64,000 bases of DNA. Source: Undibacterium pigrum (GTDB lineage Bacteria > Pseudomonadota > Gammaproteobacteria > Burkholderiales > Burkholderiaceae_D). Location of the stretch: NCBI RefSeq assembly GCF_003201815.1, contig NZ_QJKB01000001.1:682001-746000 (forward strand), given 5' to 3'. A model generated the notes under the pieces. That model ran no database searches. It saw only the letters and a program-made list of their open reading frames with translations, and was not told the origin of the DNA. Positions 28,384 to 38,230 of this stretch are shown here, one piece after another (position 1 is the first letter of the stretch; every line of letters starts with the position of its first letter). A program made the position numbers and the translations under genes.

Positions 28384-28431
28384 ACTATATTTCATTTAAA
28401 TTCAAGTAAATGTAATAGGTTATTTAATACA

Positions 28432-28450
28432 GGATAAAGTAAATTTATCC
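28432..28450. promoter_or_regulatory. 7-bp dyad GGATAAA/TTTATCC, second operator candidate
   Basis: Perfect arms with a 5-base spacer, about 90 bases before the recombinase start. It may bind the KfrA-like protein or the recombinase itself. Confidence 0.4.
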
Positions 28451-28540
28451 AGTGTTAGAGTCAAAAAAACGCTAAAATTGGTAGAATATTTGATACAAGC
28501 CCAATTTACCCAATGATCTCAAAATCTTGGGATGAATAGC

Positions 28541-29527
28541 ATGAGCAAAATCGATCACTATCTACATGCTGGCACGCGTGACAATACTCGTGTCGCTTAC
28601 CAATCAGCCGTTCGGCACTACGAAATCGAATGGGGCGGCTTCTTGCCTGCCACCAGCGAAAACATTGCTCAGTACCTGGTTGATCATGCAGAAAAGCTCG
28701 CCGTCAACACATTGCGCCAGCGTCTGGCCGCTTTGGCGCAGTGGCACATTGATCAGGGATTCCCAGACCCAACCAAAGCTCCGTTGATCAAAAAAGTGCT
28801 GCGAGGTATACAAAGAGAGCATCCGGCCCAGGAAAAACAAGCGAAGCCATTTCAGCTTGAGCAGCTTGGAATTGTCGATCGTTGGCTAGATCAGGCGATT
28901 ACCACTGCGAATGCGTCAGGTGACCGAGCGGCAGAACTGAGGCACACCAGGAATCGGGCATTGCTGCTCCTGGGCTTTTGGCGAGGATTTCGCGGAGATG
29001 AGCTAACGCGTCTGCAGGTTGAGTACATCGAAGCCACCCCAGGACAAGGTATGAACTTCTTTTTGCCACATACAAAAGCTGATCGTCAAAATAAAGGCGT
29101 GACATTTAAAGCGCCTGCACTGAATCAGTTCTGTCCAGTTGCCGCCTATACCGCCTGGAAGGATTTGGCTGGAATTGAATCCGGGCCTGTATTCAGATCA
29201 GTCAACAGGTGGGGGCAAATCAGGAATGTGGGACTGCATATGGACAGCTTGATACCTCTGCTGCGCACCATATTCAAGGATGCTGGCGTTGCTGATTCTG
29301 ATGATTACTCGGCTCATTCACTCAGGCGCGGGTTCGCCAACTGGGCAACGGGCAATGGCTGGGATCTCAAAACCCTCATGGAATACGTGGGTTGGAAAAG
29401 CGTGCAAAGTGCAATGCGCTACGTTGATGCCGTTGATCCGTTTGCCCGACACAGAATAGCACCCGGCCTGCCAACCTCAGATCCTCCAGAAACGCTAAAG
29501 ATTGAAAACAATTCTGAACCCTCTTGA
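28541..29527 (+). CDS. Tyrosine recombinase/integrase
   Basis: 328 aa from the ATG at 28541, which has TTGGGA about 8 bases upstream; an ATG at 28532 is an alternative. Residues about 5-100 are the SAM-like core-binding domain. The catalytic domain holds Arg151 in WRGFRGDEL, Lys179, His259 and Arg262 in HSLRRGFA, Trp285 in the usual His/Trp position and the nucleophile Tyr294 in MRYVD. All catalytic positions are present, so it should cut and rejoin DNA. It diverges from the KfrA-like gene and leads a short cargo of a HAD-type protein and a nuclease. No tRNA or attachment site was identified beside it. Confidence 0.92.
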   Translation: MSKIDHYLHAGTRDNTRVAYQSAVRHYEIEWGGFLPATSENIAQYLVDHAEKLAVNTLRQRLAALAQWHIDQGFPDPTKAPLIKKVLRGIQREHPAQEKQAKPFQLEQLGIVDRWLDQAITTANASGDRAAELRHTRNRALLLLGFWRGFRGDELTRLQVEYIEATPGQGMNFFLPHTKADRQNKGVTFKAPALNQFCPVAAYTAWKDLAGIESGPVFRSVNRWGQIRNVGLHMDSLIPLLRTIFKDAGVADSDDYSAHSLRRGFANWATGNGWDLKTLMEYVGWKSVQSAMRYVDAVDPFARHRIAPGLPTSDPPETLKIENNSEPS

Positions 29528-29582
29528 AGTACATTTTAAGCAAACCTTCCAATCTGCGTTTTTATAGGACACCGACTCAGCG

Positions 29583-30035
29583 ATGATCTTGTTTTTGGAT
29601 TTTGACGGAGTTTTACACCCAGAGCCTTGCTATGACAACGGGCAGCTGTTCTCTTGTTTGCCGCGTCTGGAAAGTGTCTTGCGAGATTTTCCTGCAGTAC
29701 AAATCGTGATCTCCAGCACCTGGAGGGAGAAATACTCCCTTGTAGAACTCAAGACTTTTTTCTCCTCAGACATAGCAGCCAGGATCATAGGCATCACGCC
29801 AGCCTGGCAAGAAATTCCTGAAATTGTTGATGCAGTCGGTTATCAACGACATGCGGAGATTGAAGGCTGGTTAAGACAGTCAGGAGAGCCATGGCGCTCC
29901 TGGTTAGCCATTGACGATAAATCATACCTCTTTAAGCCATTTTTGAAGAATCTGATCAAAACGAATTCTTTGAACGGGATTGATGCGGATGCTGAAAATC
30001 GACTACGGCAAAGCTTGAGTTTCACTTCAAAATAG
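29583..30035 (+). CDS. HAD_SAK family phosphatase-like protein
   Basis: 150 aa. It begins with the HAD nucleophile motif FLDFDGVLHP (Asp6 and Asp8), followed by motif II in ISSTWR and the acidic motif IV in LAIDDK. This arrangement and the small size match the HAD domain named after Swiss-Army-Knife RNA repair proteins. Members remove phosphate from small molecules or nucleic acid ends; the substrate here is unknown. It lies 55 bases after the integrase on the same strand and is likely island cargo. An 11-bp direct repeat GTACATTTTAA flanks it at 29529 and 30077. Confidence 0.85.
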   Translation: MILFLDFDGVLHPEPCYDNGQLFSCLPRLESVLRDFPAVQIVISSTWREKYSLVELKTFFSSDIAARIIGITPAWQEIPEIVDAVGYQRHAEIEGWLRQSGEPWRSWLAIDDKSYLFKPFLKNLIKTNSLNGIDADAENRLRQSLSFTSK

Positions 30036-30200
30036 TTCGTTCTGCCAATAATGCGACTTAGCCATCAAATAGGCATGTACATTTTAAAAAAATAATTGCT
30101 CATTTCTGGTCAAGAAGATATTCTAGCGTTGTAGCCCAATGTGATCCCACTCCCGCTCCTTTCGAGGAACCTAAGCCGGTGATGCCATCTTGGTAAAAGA

Positions 30201-30230
30201 GTCAAAAGCCACCGTAAGGTGGCTTTTGAC
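30201..30230 (+). promoter_or_regulatory. Perfect 13-bp hairpin covering the nuclease start region
   Basis: GTCAAAAGCCACC and GGTGGCTTTTGAC pair with a 4-base loop. The only Shine-Dalgarno-like bases before the probable nuclease start (AAGGTGG) lie inside this hairpin. No long T run follows. It may mask translation initiation, or be a terminator onto which the nuclease gene has been joined. Confidence 0.6.
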
Positions 30231-30231
30231 T

Positions 30232-31542
30232 TTGACAACGCTTGGCAGACAAATTACACGCTCTGCAAGCCACACTTTTTGGGATTTTCTTGTGACTGCA
30301 AACCTGATAGCTCTCTATAAAACCGACCCCGAATCTGTCTACAACACCTGGTTCATTGGAGGTGAACAAAGGATGAAGGCTTTTCGGGCGATACGCCGGG
30401 GAGTGAAAGATACTGTTGACGCCATTGCAGCTGGTAGCTTTGGAAATGATTTTAAGGGTTCTCCTTTAGAAATCGTTCTGGCCGCCATTACCGAGCAAAA
30501 ACAGGTATTTGAAGGGGCTGCCCATCCTTTTTACTGGAAGCCCAAACTTCGGATCCCAGATATTTACGAAAATGTGCAGAATCAGCAAAAGTTTGGCGCT
30601 TTTTTGAATGCCTGCCTGAATGCGACGCGTGAAGATCAGGTTTTGGACGAAATGAGCCGCCTGGCAGAGGCAAATATTAAAGGCTTAGGTCCGTCAGTAG
30701 CAACCATCGTTTATTTTTTACATCCGACACTGGTGCCGCCTTTCAATACAGCCATCGTGAATGGTTTTAATGCATTGTTCAACACCAAACAAAAATTAGG
30801 GTCCTGGCAAAGTTATTTATCGATGCGTGAGACGATAGTACAAGCCAATGCGAGACACCGGAGTTTGCTGTCCAAAGACTTGGGTGCGTTTGCCGGATTG
30901 CTGTTTGAACTGGGCAGCGGAAGGCTGATTATTCAGAATAATGCAGACGATGTACTGAAAGACTTACAGGAAAAAGCAGAGAAAGCTGCTGCTCGTCGCC
31001 ATAGCCAGGTCATAGAAGAACAAAAGGAAGAATCCGAGCACACGCAAGTGCAACACATGTTGATCAAAATCGGTCGGGCATTGAAGTATCAGGTGTTTGT
31101 AGCACGCAATGACCGCCATCGTTCATGTCACGATGAAGCTTTTTCTCAACTGACGATTGAACAACTTCCAGCATTGGATGTGCCGTCAGAGGTGATGGAT
31201 ACAATTAGTTTAATTGATGTTTTGTGGATAGATCCGCAAACCTCCACCATCGCCTGTGCTTTTGAAGTAGAAAAAAGTACTTCCATTTATTCCGGTATCT
31301 TGCGTATGAAGGATCTGGCCCGATCAATCCCTTCGCAAAGTTGCCACTACTACCTGGTGGCACCAAATAAACGCCAGCAGGAAGTAATGGCACAGATCAG
31401 TCGCCCCGCCTTTCGCGGTGACGCGGCAGATCTGTCTTTGGGTTACTTACCATTTGATATTCTTAGACAACATTGCGATGCGCTATGCATGTTGGGAGAA
31501 AATCATTCCGTCCTCAAAAAGATTGCCCAATTCAGCACGTAA
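30232..31542 (+). CDS. PD-(D/E)XK restriction-endonuclease-like protein
   Basis: About 436 aa. No ATG lies near the conserved start. I use the TTG at 30232, 9 bases after GGTGG, with low certainty; TTG at 30190 or GTG at 30292 are alternatives. The N-terminal region (ASHTFWDFLVTANLIALYKTDPE) and middle are helical and uncharacterised. A charged coiled-coil-like linker spans about 240-270. The C-terminal nuclease core shows LIDVLWID (Asp329) and AFEVEKSTSIYSGILRMKDL (Glu345, Glu347, Lys348), a PD-(D/E)XK pattern found in DNA-cutting defence proteins. Its position after an integrase suggests defence cargo. No methyltransferase is adjacent, so it is not an obvious restriction-modification pair. 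Confidence 0.72.
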   Translation: MTTLGRQITRSASHTFWDFLVTANLIALYKTDPESVYNTWFIGGEQRMKAFRAIRRGVKDTVDAIAAGSFGNDFKGSPLEIVLAAITEQKQVFEGAAHPFYWKPKLRIPDIYENVQNQQKFGAFLNACLNATREDQVLDEMSRLAEANIKGLGPSVATIVYFLHPTLVPPFNTAIVNGFNALFNTKQKLGSWQSYLSMRETIVQANARHRSLLSKDLGAFAGLLFELGSGRLIIQNNADDVLKDLQEKAEKAAARRHSQVIEEQKEESEHTQVQHMLIKIGRALKYQVFVARNDRHRSCHDEAFSQLTIEQLPALDVPSEVMDTISLIDVLWIDPQTSTIACAFEVEKSTSIYSGILRMKDLARSIPSQSCHYYLVAPNKRQQEVMAQISRPAFRGDAADLSLGYLPFDILRQHCDALCMLGENHSVLKKIAQFST

Positions 31543-31561
31543 ATCATGCCAGGAATTATGA

Positions 31562-34500
31562 TTAACTTTCCACTTCTACGCGACGCAATTGCCGTCGGCG
31601 CAACAGCAAATACACTGCTGGCACAACAAACATAGACAGCAATGGTGCGGTGATCATGCCACCCACCATTGGTGCTGCGATACGCTTCATGACTTCCGAG
31701 CCTGTACCCGCACCGAGCATGATGGGAACCAGGCCAGCAATGATGACGGCTACTGTCATGGCCTTTGGTCTCACCCGCAGCACGGCTCCCTCACGAATGG
31801 CATCCAGCAAATCTTTCTCACTGGCTGCTCCTGCCTTCAGCCTGTCATCCCAGGCGTGCTTCAGGTACAACAGCATGATCACGCCAAATTCAGCCGAAAC
31901 ACCCGCTAGAGCAATAAACCCAACCCCACTAGCGACCGACAGATTATGCCCCAGCGCCCATAGCAACCATATACCACCAGCCAAGGCAAATGGCAAAGTC
32001 GCCATGATCAGCGCCGCTTCATCGACGCGCTTGAAGGTCATATACAACAGCACAAAGATAATCAGCAAAGTCGCTGGCACGACAATTTTCAGTTTGGCGG
32101 TTGCCCGTTCCAGATATTCAAACTGGCCGGACCAGGCAATCGAGTAACCAGCAGGTAATTTCACTTCCCTGGCAACGACTTCCTGCATTTCATGTACCGC
32201 TGAGCTGAGGTCACGGTCACGGATATCGACATACACCCATCCTGACAAGCGTGCATTCTCACTCTTGAGCATGGGTGGCCCGTCATTGATGCGAATTTCT
32301 GCAATATCCCCCAGCCGAATTTGAGCCCCACGCTCGGTCAGCACCGGCAGTTGCCGCAGCTTTTCGACTGAGTCACGTACTTCTCGCGGATAACGTACAT
32401 TGATCGGAAACCGTTGCAAGCCCTCGATGGTTTCGCCGATATTGTCCCCGCCAATCGCTGCGGACACGATGCTTTGTACATCTGCGATATTGAGACCGTA
32501 ACGCGCCGCTGCATCCCGGTTGATATCGACATCGACATAACGTCCGCCGTTCAGTCTTTCCGCCAGGGCCGACGACACCCCAGGGACGTTTTTGATGACG
32601 CGCTCGATATCGCTTGTAATCAGGTCTATTTCTTTCAGATCGGTTCCAGCCACCTTCACGCCAACCGGGCTCTTGATACCGGTTGCCAGCATATCGATGC
32701 GATTCCGGATAGGTGGTACCCAGATATTGGATAGTCCAGGGACTTTGACTATGCGATCCAGCTCTTCCACCAGTTTATCGGTCGTCATGCCAGGCCGCCA
32801 TTGGTCTCGGGGTTTGAATTGTATTGTTGTTTCGAACATTTCCAGGGGAGCCGGATCAGTCGCGCTTTCTGCACGTCCAGCTTTGCCAAATACGCTTTTC
32901 ACCTCTGGGACAGTCTTGATCAATCGATCTGTCTGCTGGAGTAATTCTGAAACTTTACCAGCACCTATGCCCGGGAGTGCAGATGGCATATAGAGCAAGT
33001 CACCTTCATCCAGTGGTGGCATAAACTCACCACCGAGACGGGATAGAGGCCAGACGGTGAGGATTGCTACTATCGCAGCAAGCACCAAGGTCAGTTTCGG
33101 AAAGCGCAATACGACATCGAGCAAGGGCCGATACAAGGCAATCAAAAGGCGATTCAGCGGGTTCTTTTGTTCATCTGGTATTTTCCCACGTATAAGGTAA
33201 CCCATTAATACCGGTATCAAGGTCACTGCCAGACCGGCTGCTGCTGCCATGGCATAGGTCTTGGTAAAGGCGAGTGGAGAGAACAATCGTCCCTCCTGTG
33301 CTTCCAGGGTAAAGACCGGGATAAAGGACAAGACAATGATCAGCAATGAGAAAAACAACGCTGGCCCGACTTCGGCAGCGGCATCGCCAATCACCCGCCA
33401 ATGCGTTTCTCCCTGGAGTTTTTTATCCGGATTTGCATGGTTCCATGCTTCAATATGCTTGTGGGCGTTCTCTATCATCACCACAGCGGCATCGACCATC
33501 GCTCCCACTGCAATGGCAATCCCGCCCAGCGACATGATATTGGCATTCACTCCCTGGTAATGCATGACGATGAAGGCGATCAGGATGCCAATTGGTAAGG
33601 TGACGATGGCAACCAGTGCAGAGCGCAAATGAAACAGGAAGATGGCACAGACAATAGCGACAACAATGAATTCCTCGACCAATTTCTCTTGCAGGTTCTT
33701 GACAGCACGGTTGATCAGATTAGAGCGGTCATAGGTCGTCACCACTTCCACACCAGGAGGTAAGCTGGCCTTCAGCTTCTCCAGTTTGGCTTTGACTGCA
33801 TCTATGGTTTCCAGTGCGTTCTTGCCAGACCGCATGACAATCACGCCACCAGCAACTTCACCTTCACCGTTCAAGTCGGCAATACCACGCCGCATTTCAG
33901 GCCCGATCTGTATCCGAGCCACGTCTCCCAGGCGCACGGACACTCCAGCATCTGTCGTCATCAACGGTATTTTACGGAAGTCGTCCAAAGACTTCAGGTA
34001 ACCAGACGCTCGTACCATGTACTCGGCTTCCCCCAGCTCCAGTACTGAGCCCCCAGTTTCCTGATTGGCCTTTTGTACGGCTTCAATAATTTTCCCATGC
34101 GGGATGTTATAAGCACGCATCTTGTCTGGATCAAGCTGTATCTGGTACTGGCGTACCATGCCGCCTATGCTTGCCACCTCTGACACATTCGGTACTGACT
34201 TTAATTCGTACTTCAGGAACCAGTCTTGAAATGCCCGCAGTTGCGACAAGTCCATCTTGCCACTGCGATCCACCAGGGCATATTCATAGACCCAGCCAAC
34301 ACCCGTCGCATCGGGGCCAAGTGAAGCTTTGGCCTGGGGCGGCAAGCGTGACTGCACTTGATTCAGGTATTCCAGCACGCGAGACCGTGCCCAATACATA
34401 TCAGTCCCATCTTCAAACAAGACATAGACAAAGGAATCACCAAAGAAAGAATAGCCGCGCACCGTCTTGGCACCGGGTACTGACAACATGGTGGTGGTCA

Positions 34501-34705
34501 GGGGATAGGTGATCTGGTTTTCTACAATTTGTGGTGCCTGACCAGGGTAGCTGGTACGGATAATGACTTGCACATCTGACAGGTCAGGAATCGCATCCAG
34601 CGGGGTACGAGACAAGGACCAGATGCCCCATGCCGTCATCATCAGGGTAGCCAGCAGCACCAGGAAGCGGTTGGCGATTGACCAGCGTATTAGTTTGGCC
34701 ATCAT
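31562..34705 (-). CDS. cusA: CusA/CzcA-family heavy-metal RND efflux pump
   Basis: 1047 aa, full length for the HME-RND family. It overlaps the cusB stop by 4 bases (ATGA), with GGAG upstream, so translation is coupled. The N-terminus ([26 protein letters not shown]) is the typical first membrane helix. [14 protein letters not shown], the TM4 charged motif region ([17 protein letters not shown]) and the Met-bearing porter segment ([17 protein letters not shown]) are all present. As the inner-membrane proton antiporter it moves Cu(I) or Ag(I) from the periplasm to CusC. Last gene of cusCBA; convergent with the nuclease gene, 19 bases apart. Confidence 0.93.
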   Translation of the reverse strand: MMAKLIRWSIANRFLVLLATLMMTAWGIWSLSRTPLDAIPDLSDVQVIIRTSYPGQAPQIVENQITYPLTTTMLSVPGAKTVRGYSFFGDSFVYVLFEDGTDMYWARSRVLEYLNQVQSRLPPQAKASLGPDATGVGWVYEYALVDRSGKMDLSQLRAFQDWFLKYELKSVPNVSEVASIGGMVRQYQIQLDPDKMRAYNIPHGKIIEAVQKANQETGGSVLELGEAEYMVRASGYLKSLDDFRKIPLMTTDAGVSVRLGDVARIQIGPEMRRGIADLNGEGEVAGGVIVMRSGKNALETIDAVKAKLEKLKASLPPGVEVVTTYDRSNLINRAVKNLQEKLVEEFIVVAIVCAIFLFHLRSALVAIVTLPIGILIAFIVMHYQGVNANIMSLGGIAIAVGAMVDAAVVMIENAHKHIEAWNHANPDKKLQGETHWRVIGDAAAEVGPALFFSLLIIVLSFIPVFTLEAQEGRLFSPLAFTKTYAMAAAAGLAVTLIPVLMGYLIRGKIPDEQKNPLNRLLIALYRPLLDVVLRFPKLTLVLAAIVAILTVWPLSRLGGEFMPPLDEGDLLYMPSALPGIGAGKVSELLQQTDRLIKTVPEVKSVFGKAGRAESATDPAPLEMFETTIQFKPRDQWRPGMTTDKLVEELDRIVKVPGLSNIWVPPIRNRIDMLATGIKSPVGVKVAGTDLKEIDLITSDIERVIKNVPGVSSALAERLNGGRYVDVDINRDAAARYGLNIADVQSIVSAAIGGDNIGETIEGLQRFPINVRYPREVRDSVEKLRQLPVLTERGAQIRLGDIAEIRINDGPPMLKSENARLSGWVYVDIRDRDLSSAVHEMQEVVAREVKLPAGYSIAWSGQFEYLERATAKLKIVVPATLLIIFVLLYMTFKRVDEAALIMATLPFALAGGIWLLWALGHNLSVASGVGFIALAGVSAEFGVIMLLYLKHAWDDRLKAGAASEKDLLDAIREGAVLRVRPKAMTVAVIIAGLVPIMLGAGTGSEVMKRIAAPMVGGMITAPLLSMFVVPAVYLLLRRRQLRRVEVES

Positions 34706-36282
34706 TTTTTTGCTCCTGCAGACGACGAAGGCATCGTCATCGTTTCATTCATCGCTTTAGCTGGTAAGGTGGACTTGGGTATTTCTGCCGTTGGTGAGAT
34801 CGAAGTAACCTGGTACATGCCATCCTTGGTTTGACGAATGTCAAAGGTCACCATGTCGCCAACGACAACATTGGCAGGTAAGCCATTCACTGGCAATTGG
34901 AATCCCATCGTCATTGCACCCCATTGCAGGGATGGAATAGGACCGTGGGATAGCGTGATTTCATTTTTGTCTATCTTTTCGACTTTGCCATTACCATGGT
35001 GTGTCGTTCCAGTAGCTTTGCTGGTACTTGCCGCTGGTGCATCGCCCATACGCGTCGTTGTGCCTTTCAGGCTGGCTTCAGAGTCGATCAGGAATTGACC
35101 GGAGACCACGACCTTTTGCCCAACTTCCAAACCTTTGCGGATTTCAGTCTGCCCATTTGCCTCTGTACCGATTTCTACATCAACTGGCATGAATTTACCG
35201 TCGTTTTGCGCAACCATCACCACAGCGCGTGTACCAGTCTGGATAACTGCCTCAGTGGGTACCTGCAGGATATCTTTGCGTGCTTCAGAACTGAAACTCA
35301 GATTAGTAAACATGCCAGGCACCAATTGACCAGATGGATTCGCCAGTTCGATACGGGCTTTCAGGGTACGCGTAGCTACGTCAATCTGAGGGAGAATGGC
35401 ACTTACCTTGCCTTTGAAGACCATGCCTGGCAAAGATGGAGTTCGTGCTTCGACAGCATTACCTGTGTGTACCTGGGCAGCCAGGCTTTCAGGGATATCG
35501 GCATTGACCCAAATGGTGCCAAGACCATTGATACGAAATAAAGGCGCACCAGTCATGACGCTCATACCTTCACGCGCAGATAATTCTGCGACTACACCGC
35601 TAACTGGAGCCGTAATAGTGATGCGTGAATGCACCTTACCGCTCGCCTCAACGGTGCGTATTTGATCGTCGCTCATGCCCGCGAGGCGCATGCGTTGCTT
35701 CGCCCCATCCAGCAATCCTGCAATACCACTAGCCTGCATGCGCTTCACAGTCAGGTATTCTTCCTGCGCAGCGACCCAATCCGGCACATATAACTCAGCC
35801 AGTGCCTGCCCCTTCTTTACCATATCAAGGGGAGCGCGCACATAGAGTTTTTCGACAAAGCCATTGCTACGTGCCTGCACCAGAGCGACATCGCGTTCGT
35901 TGTAAGCCACACTACCGACTGCCACCAGAGTTGATGCGAAACTGCTGCGCGTTACCTCTGCTGTGCGTATGCCAAGGTTTTGCTGTACGCGTGGGCTGAT
36001 GCTGACTGAACCTTCATCTGCGCCATCGGCATAGACTGGCACCAATTGCATGTCCATGAAAGGAGATTTGCCCGGTTTATCAAATTTTTGAGCAGGAACC
36101 ATAGGGTCATGCCAGTAAAGTACCTTTTTGTCGCCAGTTACTGTGCTTGGTGCCGAGGCACTTGCTTGCGACTCGTCAGGCCTTTTCAATCCCTGGTTGA
36201 GACCAAGACGATAAAGACCATATCCACTTCCAGCCAGTACGCCAGCAGCAACCAGAGCTACGATGATTTTTCTGTTATTCAT
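34702..36282 (-). CDS. cusB: CusB-type efflux adaptor with N-terminal metal-binding and C-terminal CusF-like domains
   Basis: 526 aa from the ATG at 36282, which has AAGGA 6 bases upstream and overlaps the cusC stop by 4 bases; a longer frame to 36360 lacks support. Residues 5-25 are a membrane anchor. A heavy-metal-binding segment ([20 protein letters not shown]) spans about 56-84. The membrane-fusion core (barrel-sandwich hybrid and hairpin) follows to about 400. Residues about 430-497 are a fused CusF-like domain with the His, Trp and two Met ligands ([18 protein letters not shown]). CusB links CusA to CusC in the periplasm and passes Cu(I). The fused CusF should deliver metal directly. 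Confidence 0.93.
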   Translation of the reverse strand: MNNRKIIVALVAAGVLAGSGYGLYRLGLNQGLKRPDESQASASAPSTVTGDKKVLYWHDPMVPAQKFDKPGKSPFMDMQLVPVYADGADEGSVSISPRVQQNLGIRTAEVTRSSFASTLVAVGSVAYNERDVALVQARSNGFVEKLYVRAPLDMVKKGQALAELYVPDWVAAQEEYLTVKRMQASGIAGLLDGAKQRMRLAGMSDDQIRTVEASGKVHSRITITAPVSGVVAELSAREGMSVMTGAPLFRINGLGTIWVNADIPESLAAQVHTGNAVEARTPSLPGMVFKGKVSAILPQIDVATRTLKARIELANPSGQLVPGMFTNLSFSSEARKDILQVPTEAVIQTGTRAVVMVAQNDGKFMPVDVEIGTEANGQTEIRKGLEVGQKVVVSGQFLIDSEASLKGTTTRMGDAPAASTSKATGTTHHGNGKVEKIDKNEITLSHGPIPSLQWGAMTMGFQLPVNGLPANVVVGDMVTFDIRQTKDGMYQVTSISPTAEIPKSTLPAKAMNETMTMPSSSAGAKK

Positions 36283-37625
36283 TGCATATCCTTGTTCATG
36301 GATTGGGCAGGATGTGTACCTGGTACATCCGCAGGAAACAGGAAATTGAGTTGTGCCCATAAACGGGCAGTATCGGCTTGTAGTTGCAAGGCTTGCAGTC
36401 GCACATCAATCTCATTGCGGCGTGCCGCCAGCAAATCAGTCAAATTGGCTTTGCCACCGCGATAGGCACCCAAGATGGCTTGAGTACGCTCTTTCGCTAG
36501 CGGTATCAATTCGCGTTCATAGCGGACACTGCGTTCAAGGTCACTTTGCCATTCGCCTACCATTGCCCTGGTTTCAGCGACGTGGGCGCGTAATGTCTCT
36601 TCTCGCTCGGCTTTTGCCTGTTCGACCATCGCCAGTTTGGACGACAGCTCACGATCTTGCCGGTTCTTTTGATCCCATTGAAAAGGAAGTGATATGCCGA
36701 CCGATACCATGTTGGAATAGGCGGAGCCACGCTGCTGGAACGCGACTTCGATGCTCCAGTCTGGCTTTTTATTGGCTTCCGCCAATTTGGCATCTGTGTC
36801 GGCAATCTCTGTTTGCCTGGTCATTACTGCAATCTGGGGATGGTGCGCAAGCGATTTGTCTAGTGCTGATAAGTCCAGGCGGATATTGCCGATACTGGGT
36901 TCGCCAGCCAATGGGAGTTCTGGGTCACCTCCAGTCCAACGGCTTAACATCGTCTTGGCAGTACGCACTTTGCGTAAGATTTCACTGTGACGGTCATCGA
37001 CCACACCGAGTGCACTGCGGGCAGCGAAGATATCTGCCTGGTTGCCACGACCGGCGCGGTAACTACTTTCGGCCGCCTCAATTTCAAGTTTGGCCTGGAT
37101 GGATTGATCTGTGACTACAGCAGCCATGCGTTCTGCGTAGTATCGATCTAGCCAGGCGACCGCGGTGTCGCGCTGGATAGCGGCAATCGCGCTGCTTTTC
37201 TCTGCCAGGGACTTGTCTGCCAGACGGTCAAAACGCTCTGCCCGTAATTGACGTTTGTCGTTTCTGGTCAATTCCTGCATGATACCGATGCGACGCATGG
37301 TCATGAAATCGCCAGTCAGACTGCCACGGTCAGGGCCGCTGACTGGCAGATTATCGATTCCAGCCTTCAATATTGGATCAGGTAACTGACCGGCAGCGAC
37401 TGCCATTTCGCGGGAAGCATTGACAGCCATATCTTGCGCGATTAATTGACGGGAACGGATAACTGCAAGTTGTTGGGCATTGCCCAAAGTCAGTAAAGAC
37501 TCTGTAGCGAGAACATTGAGCGGAGTAAGCCCAAAAGCAACTGCTACAGGAATCAGCACCAGGAACTGAGAATAAAGTTTTGTTTTTTGGTGCGCAAACA
37601 TGAGCGCACGGAATGAGAATGACAT
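36279..37625 (-). CDS. cusC: CusC-type outer-membrane efflux protein (TolC family)
   Basis: 448 aa. I use the ATG at 37625, which has TGGAGG 4 bases upstream; a TTG at 37643 precedes it. The hydrophobic stretch at about 20-40 (FLVLIPVAVAFGLTPLNVLA) is the signal peptide. Two repeated helical OEP domains follow, with the usual DPILKAGIDNLP and KNRQDRELSSKLAMVEQAKAE patterns. No lipobox Cys is visible. It forms the outer-membrane channel of the copper pump. It overlaps cusB by 4 bases. Confidence 0.9.
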   Translation of the reverse strand: MSFSFRALMFAHQKTKLYSQFLVLIPVAVAFGLTPLNVLATESLLTLGNAQQLAVIRSRQLIAQDMAVNASREMAVAAGQLPDPILKAGIDNLPVSGPDRGSLTGDFMTMRRIGIMQELTRNDKRQLRAERFDRLADKSLAEKSSAIAAIQRDTAVAWLDRYYAERMAAVVTDQSIQAKLEIEAAESSYRAGRGNQADIFAARSALGVVDDRHSEILRKVRTAKTMLSRWTGGDPELPLAGEPSIGNIRLDLSALDKSLAHHPQIAVMTRQTEIADTDAKLAEANKKPDWSIEVAFQQRGSAYSNMVSVGISLPFQWDQKNRQDRELSSKLAMVEQAKAEREETLRAHVAETRAMVGEWQSDLERSVRYERELIPLAKERTQAILGAYRGGKANLTDLLAARRNEIDVRLQALQLQADTARLWAQLNFLFPADVPGTHPAQSMNKDMQ

Positions 37626-37699
37626 GAAACCTCCAGATAGCAAAAAATGGCACTTCCGTCGACAAGACGTATGAGTGACAGACTAGGTAATCTGGAAAT

Positions 37700-38131
37700 T
37701 TAAATGCGGAAACAGCAGTTGCGTATAGCGATGGGGGGGGCGCTGGAACGTGCCAGATAGGAGATCTGCGGTTGATGCCCTTGTGGAAGACCGGCAATGT
37801 CAATCGGTTGCAAGATCAGCGTCAATCCAGCCAATACAAAGGATTGCACATCTGGAGTTTGCGGCTTATCCAATGATTGTTTTGCATAAGGATCCTCTGC
37901 ATGTGCATGACACAATGCAGGTTGCTCCTTGTCCATGCCAGCACAATCGGCCATTGTGACAGAGCTGATATCTCCGGATAAAGTAGGGATTTCGCTATCC
38001 GTCTTATGGCCCGGGCAGACGTATGACGCCACAGCAAGCTGCATAAATAGCATGCTGAAGAGTACGATCAACGCAGTGAATAGGCGATGTGGACGAGATA
38101 ATTTCACGTAATTATTGCATTTAATTAACAT
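37700..38131 (-). CDS. Small periplasmic Cys/His protein upstream of cusCBA
   Basis: About 143 aa; the start is uncertain (ATG at 38131 chosen; no clear ribosome binding site). A signal-like helix (FTALIVLFSMLFMQLAVAS) is followed by YVCPGHK, MADCAGMDKEQPALCHAHAED and a C-terminal APPIAIRNCCFRI. Cys-His spacing and position suggest copper binding. Small proteins ending in a CCFRI-like tail are often found beside copper genes in this bacterial class; I do not know a defined role. Confidence 0.65.
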   Translation of the reverse strand: MLIKCNNYVKLSRPHRLFTALIVLFSMLFMQLAVASYVCPGHKTDSEIPTLSGDISSVTMADCAGMDKEQPALCHAHAEDPYAKQSLDKPQTPDVQSFVLAGLTLILQPIDIAGLPQGHQPQISYLARSSAPPIAIRNCCFRI

Positions 38132-38230
38132 TAAAAACAAAATGGAATAGGAAGTCAGTGAACAACGTCAATTCCCTTTGTCAGATTATAGTTGCCTTTT
38201 CGAGATATTTCCTTGATCAGCCTCAAATAG

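Noticed and set aside
30150-30190. tRNA-like bases (CCCACTCCCGCTCC) before the nuclease gene
   Set aside because: No acceptor stem, anticodon arm or T-loop can be folded, so I do not call a tRNA or attachment site.
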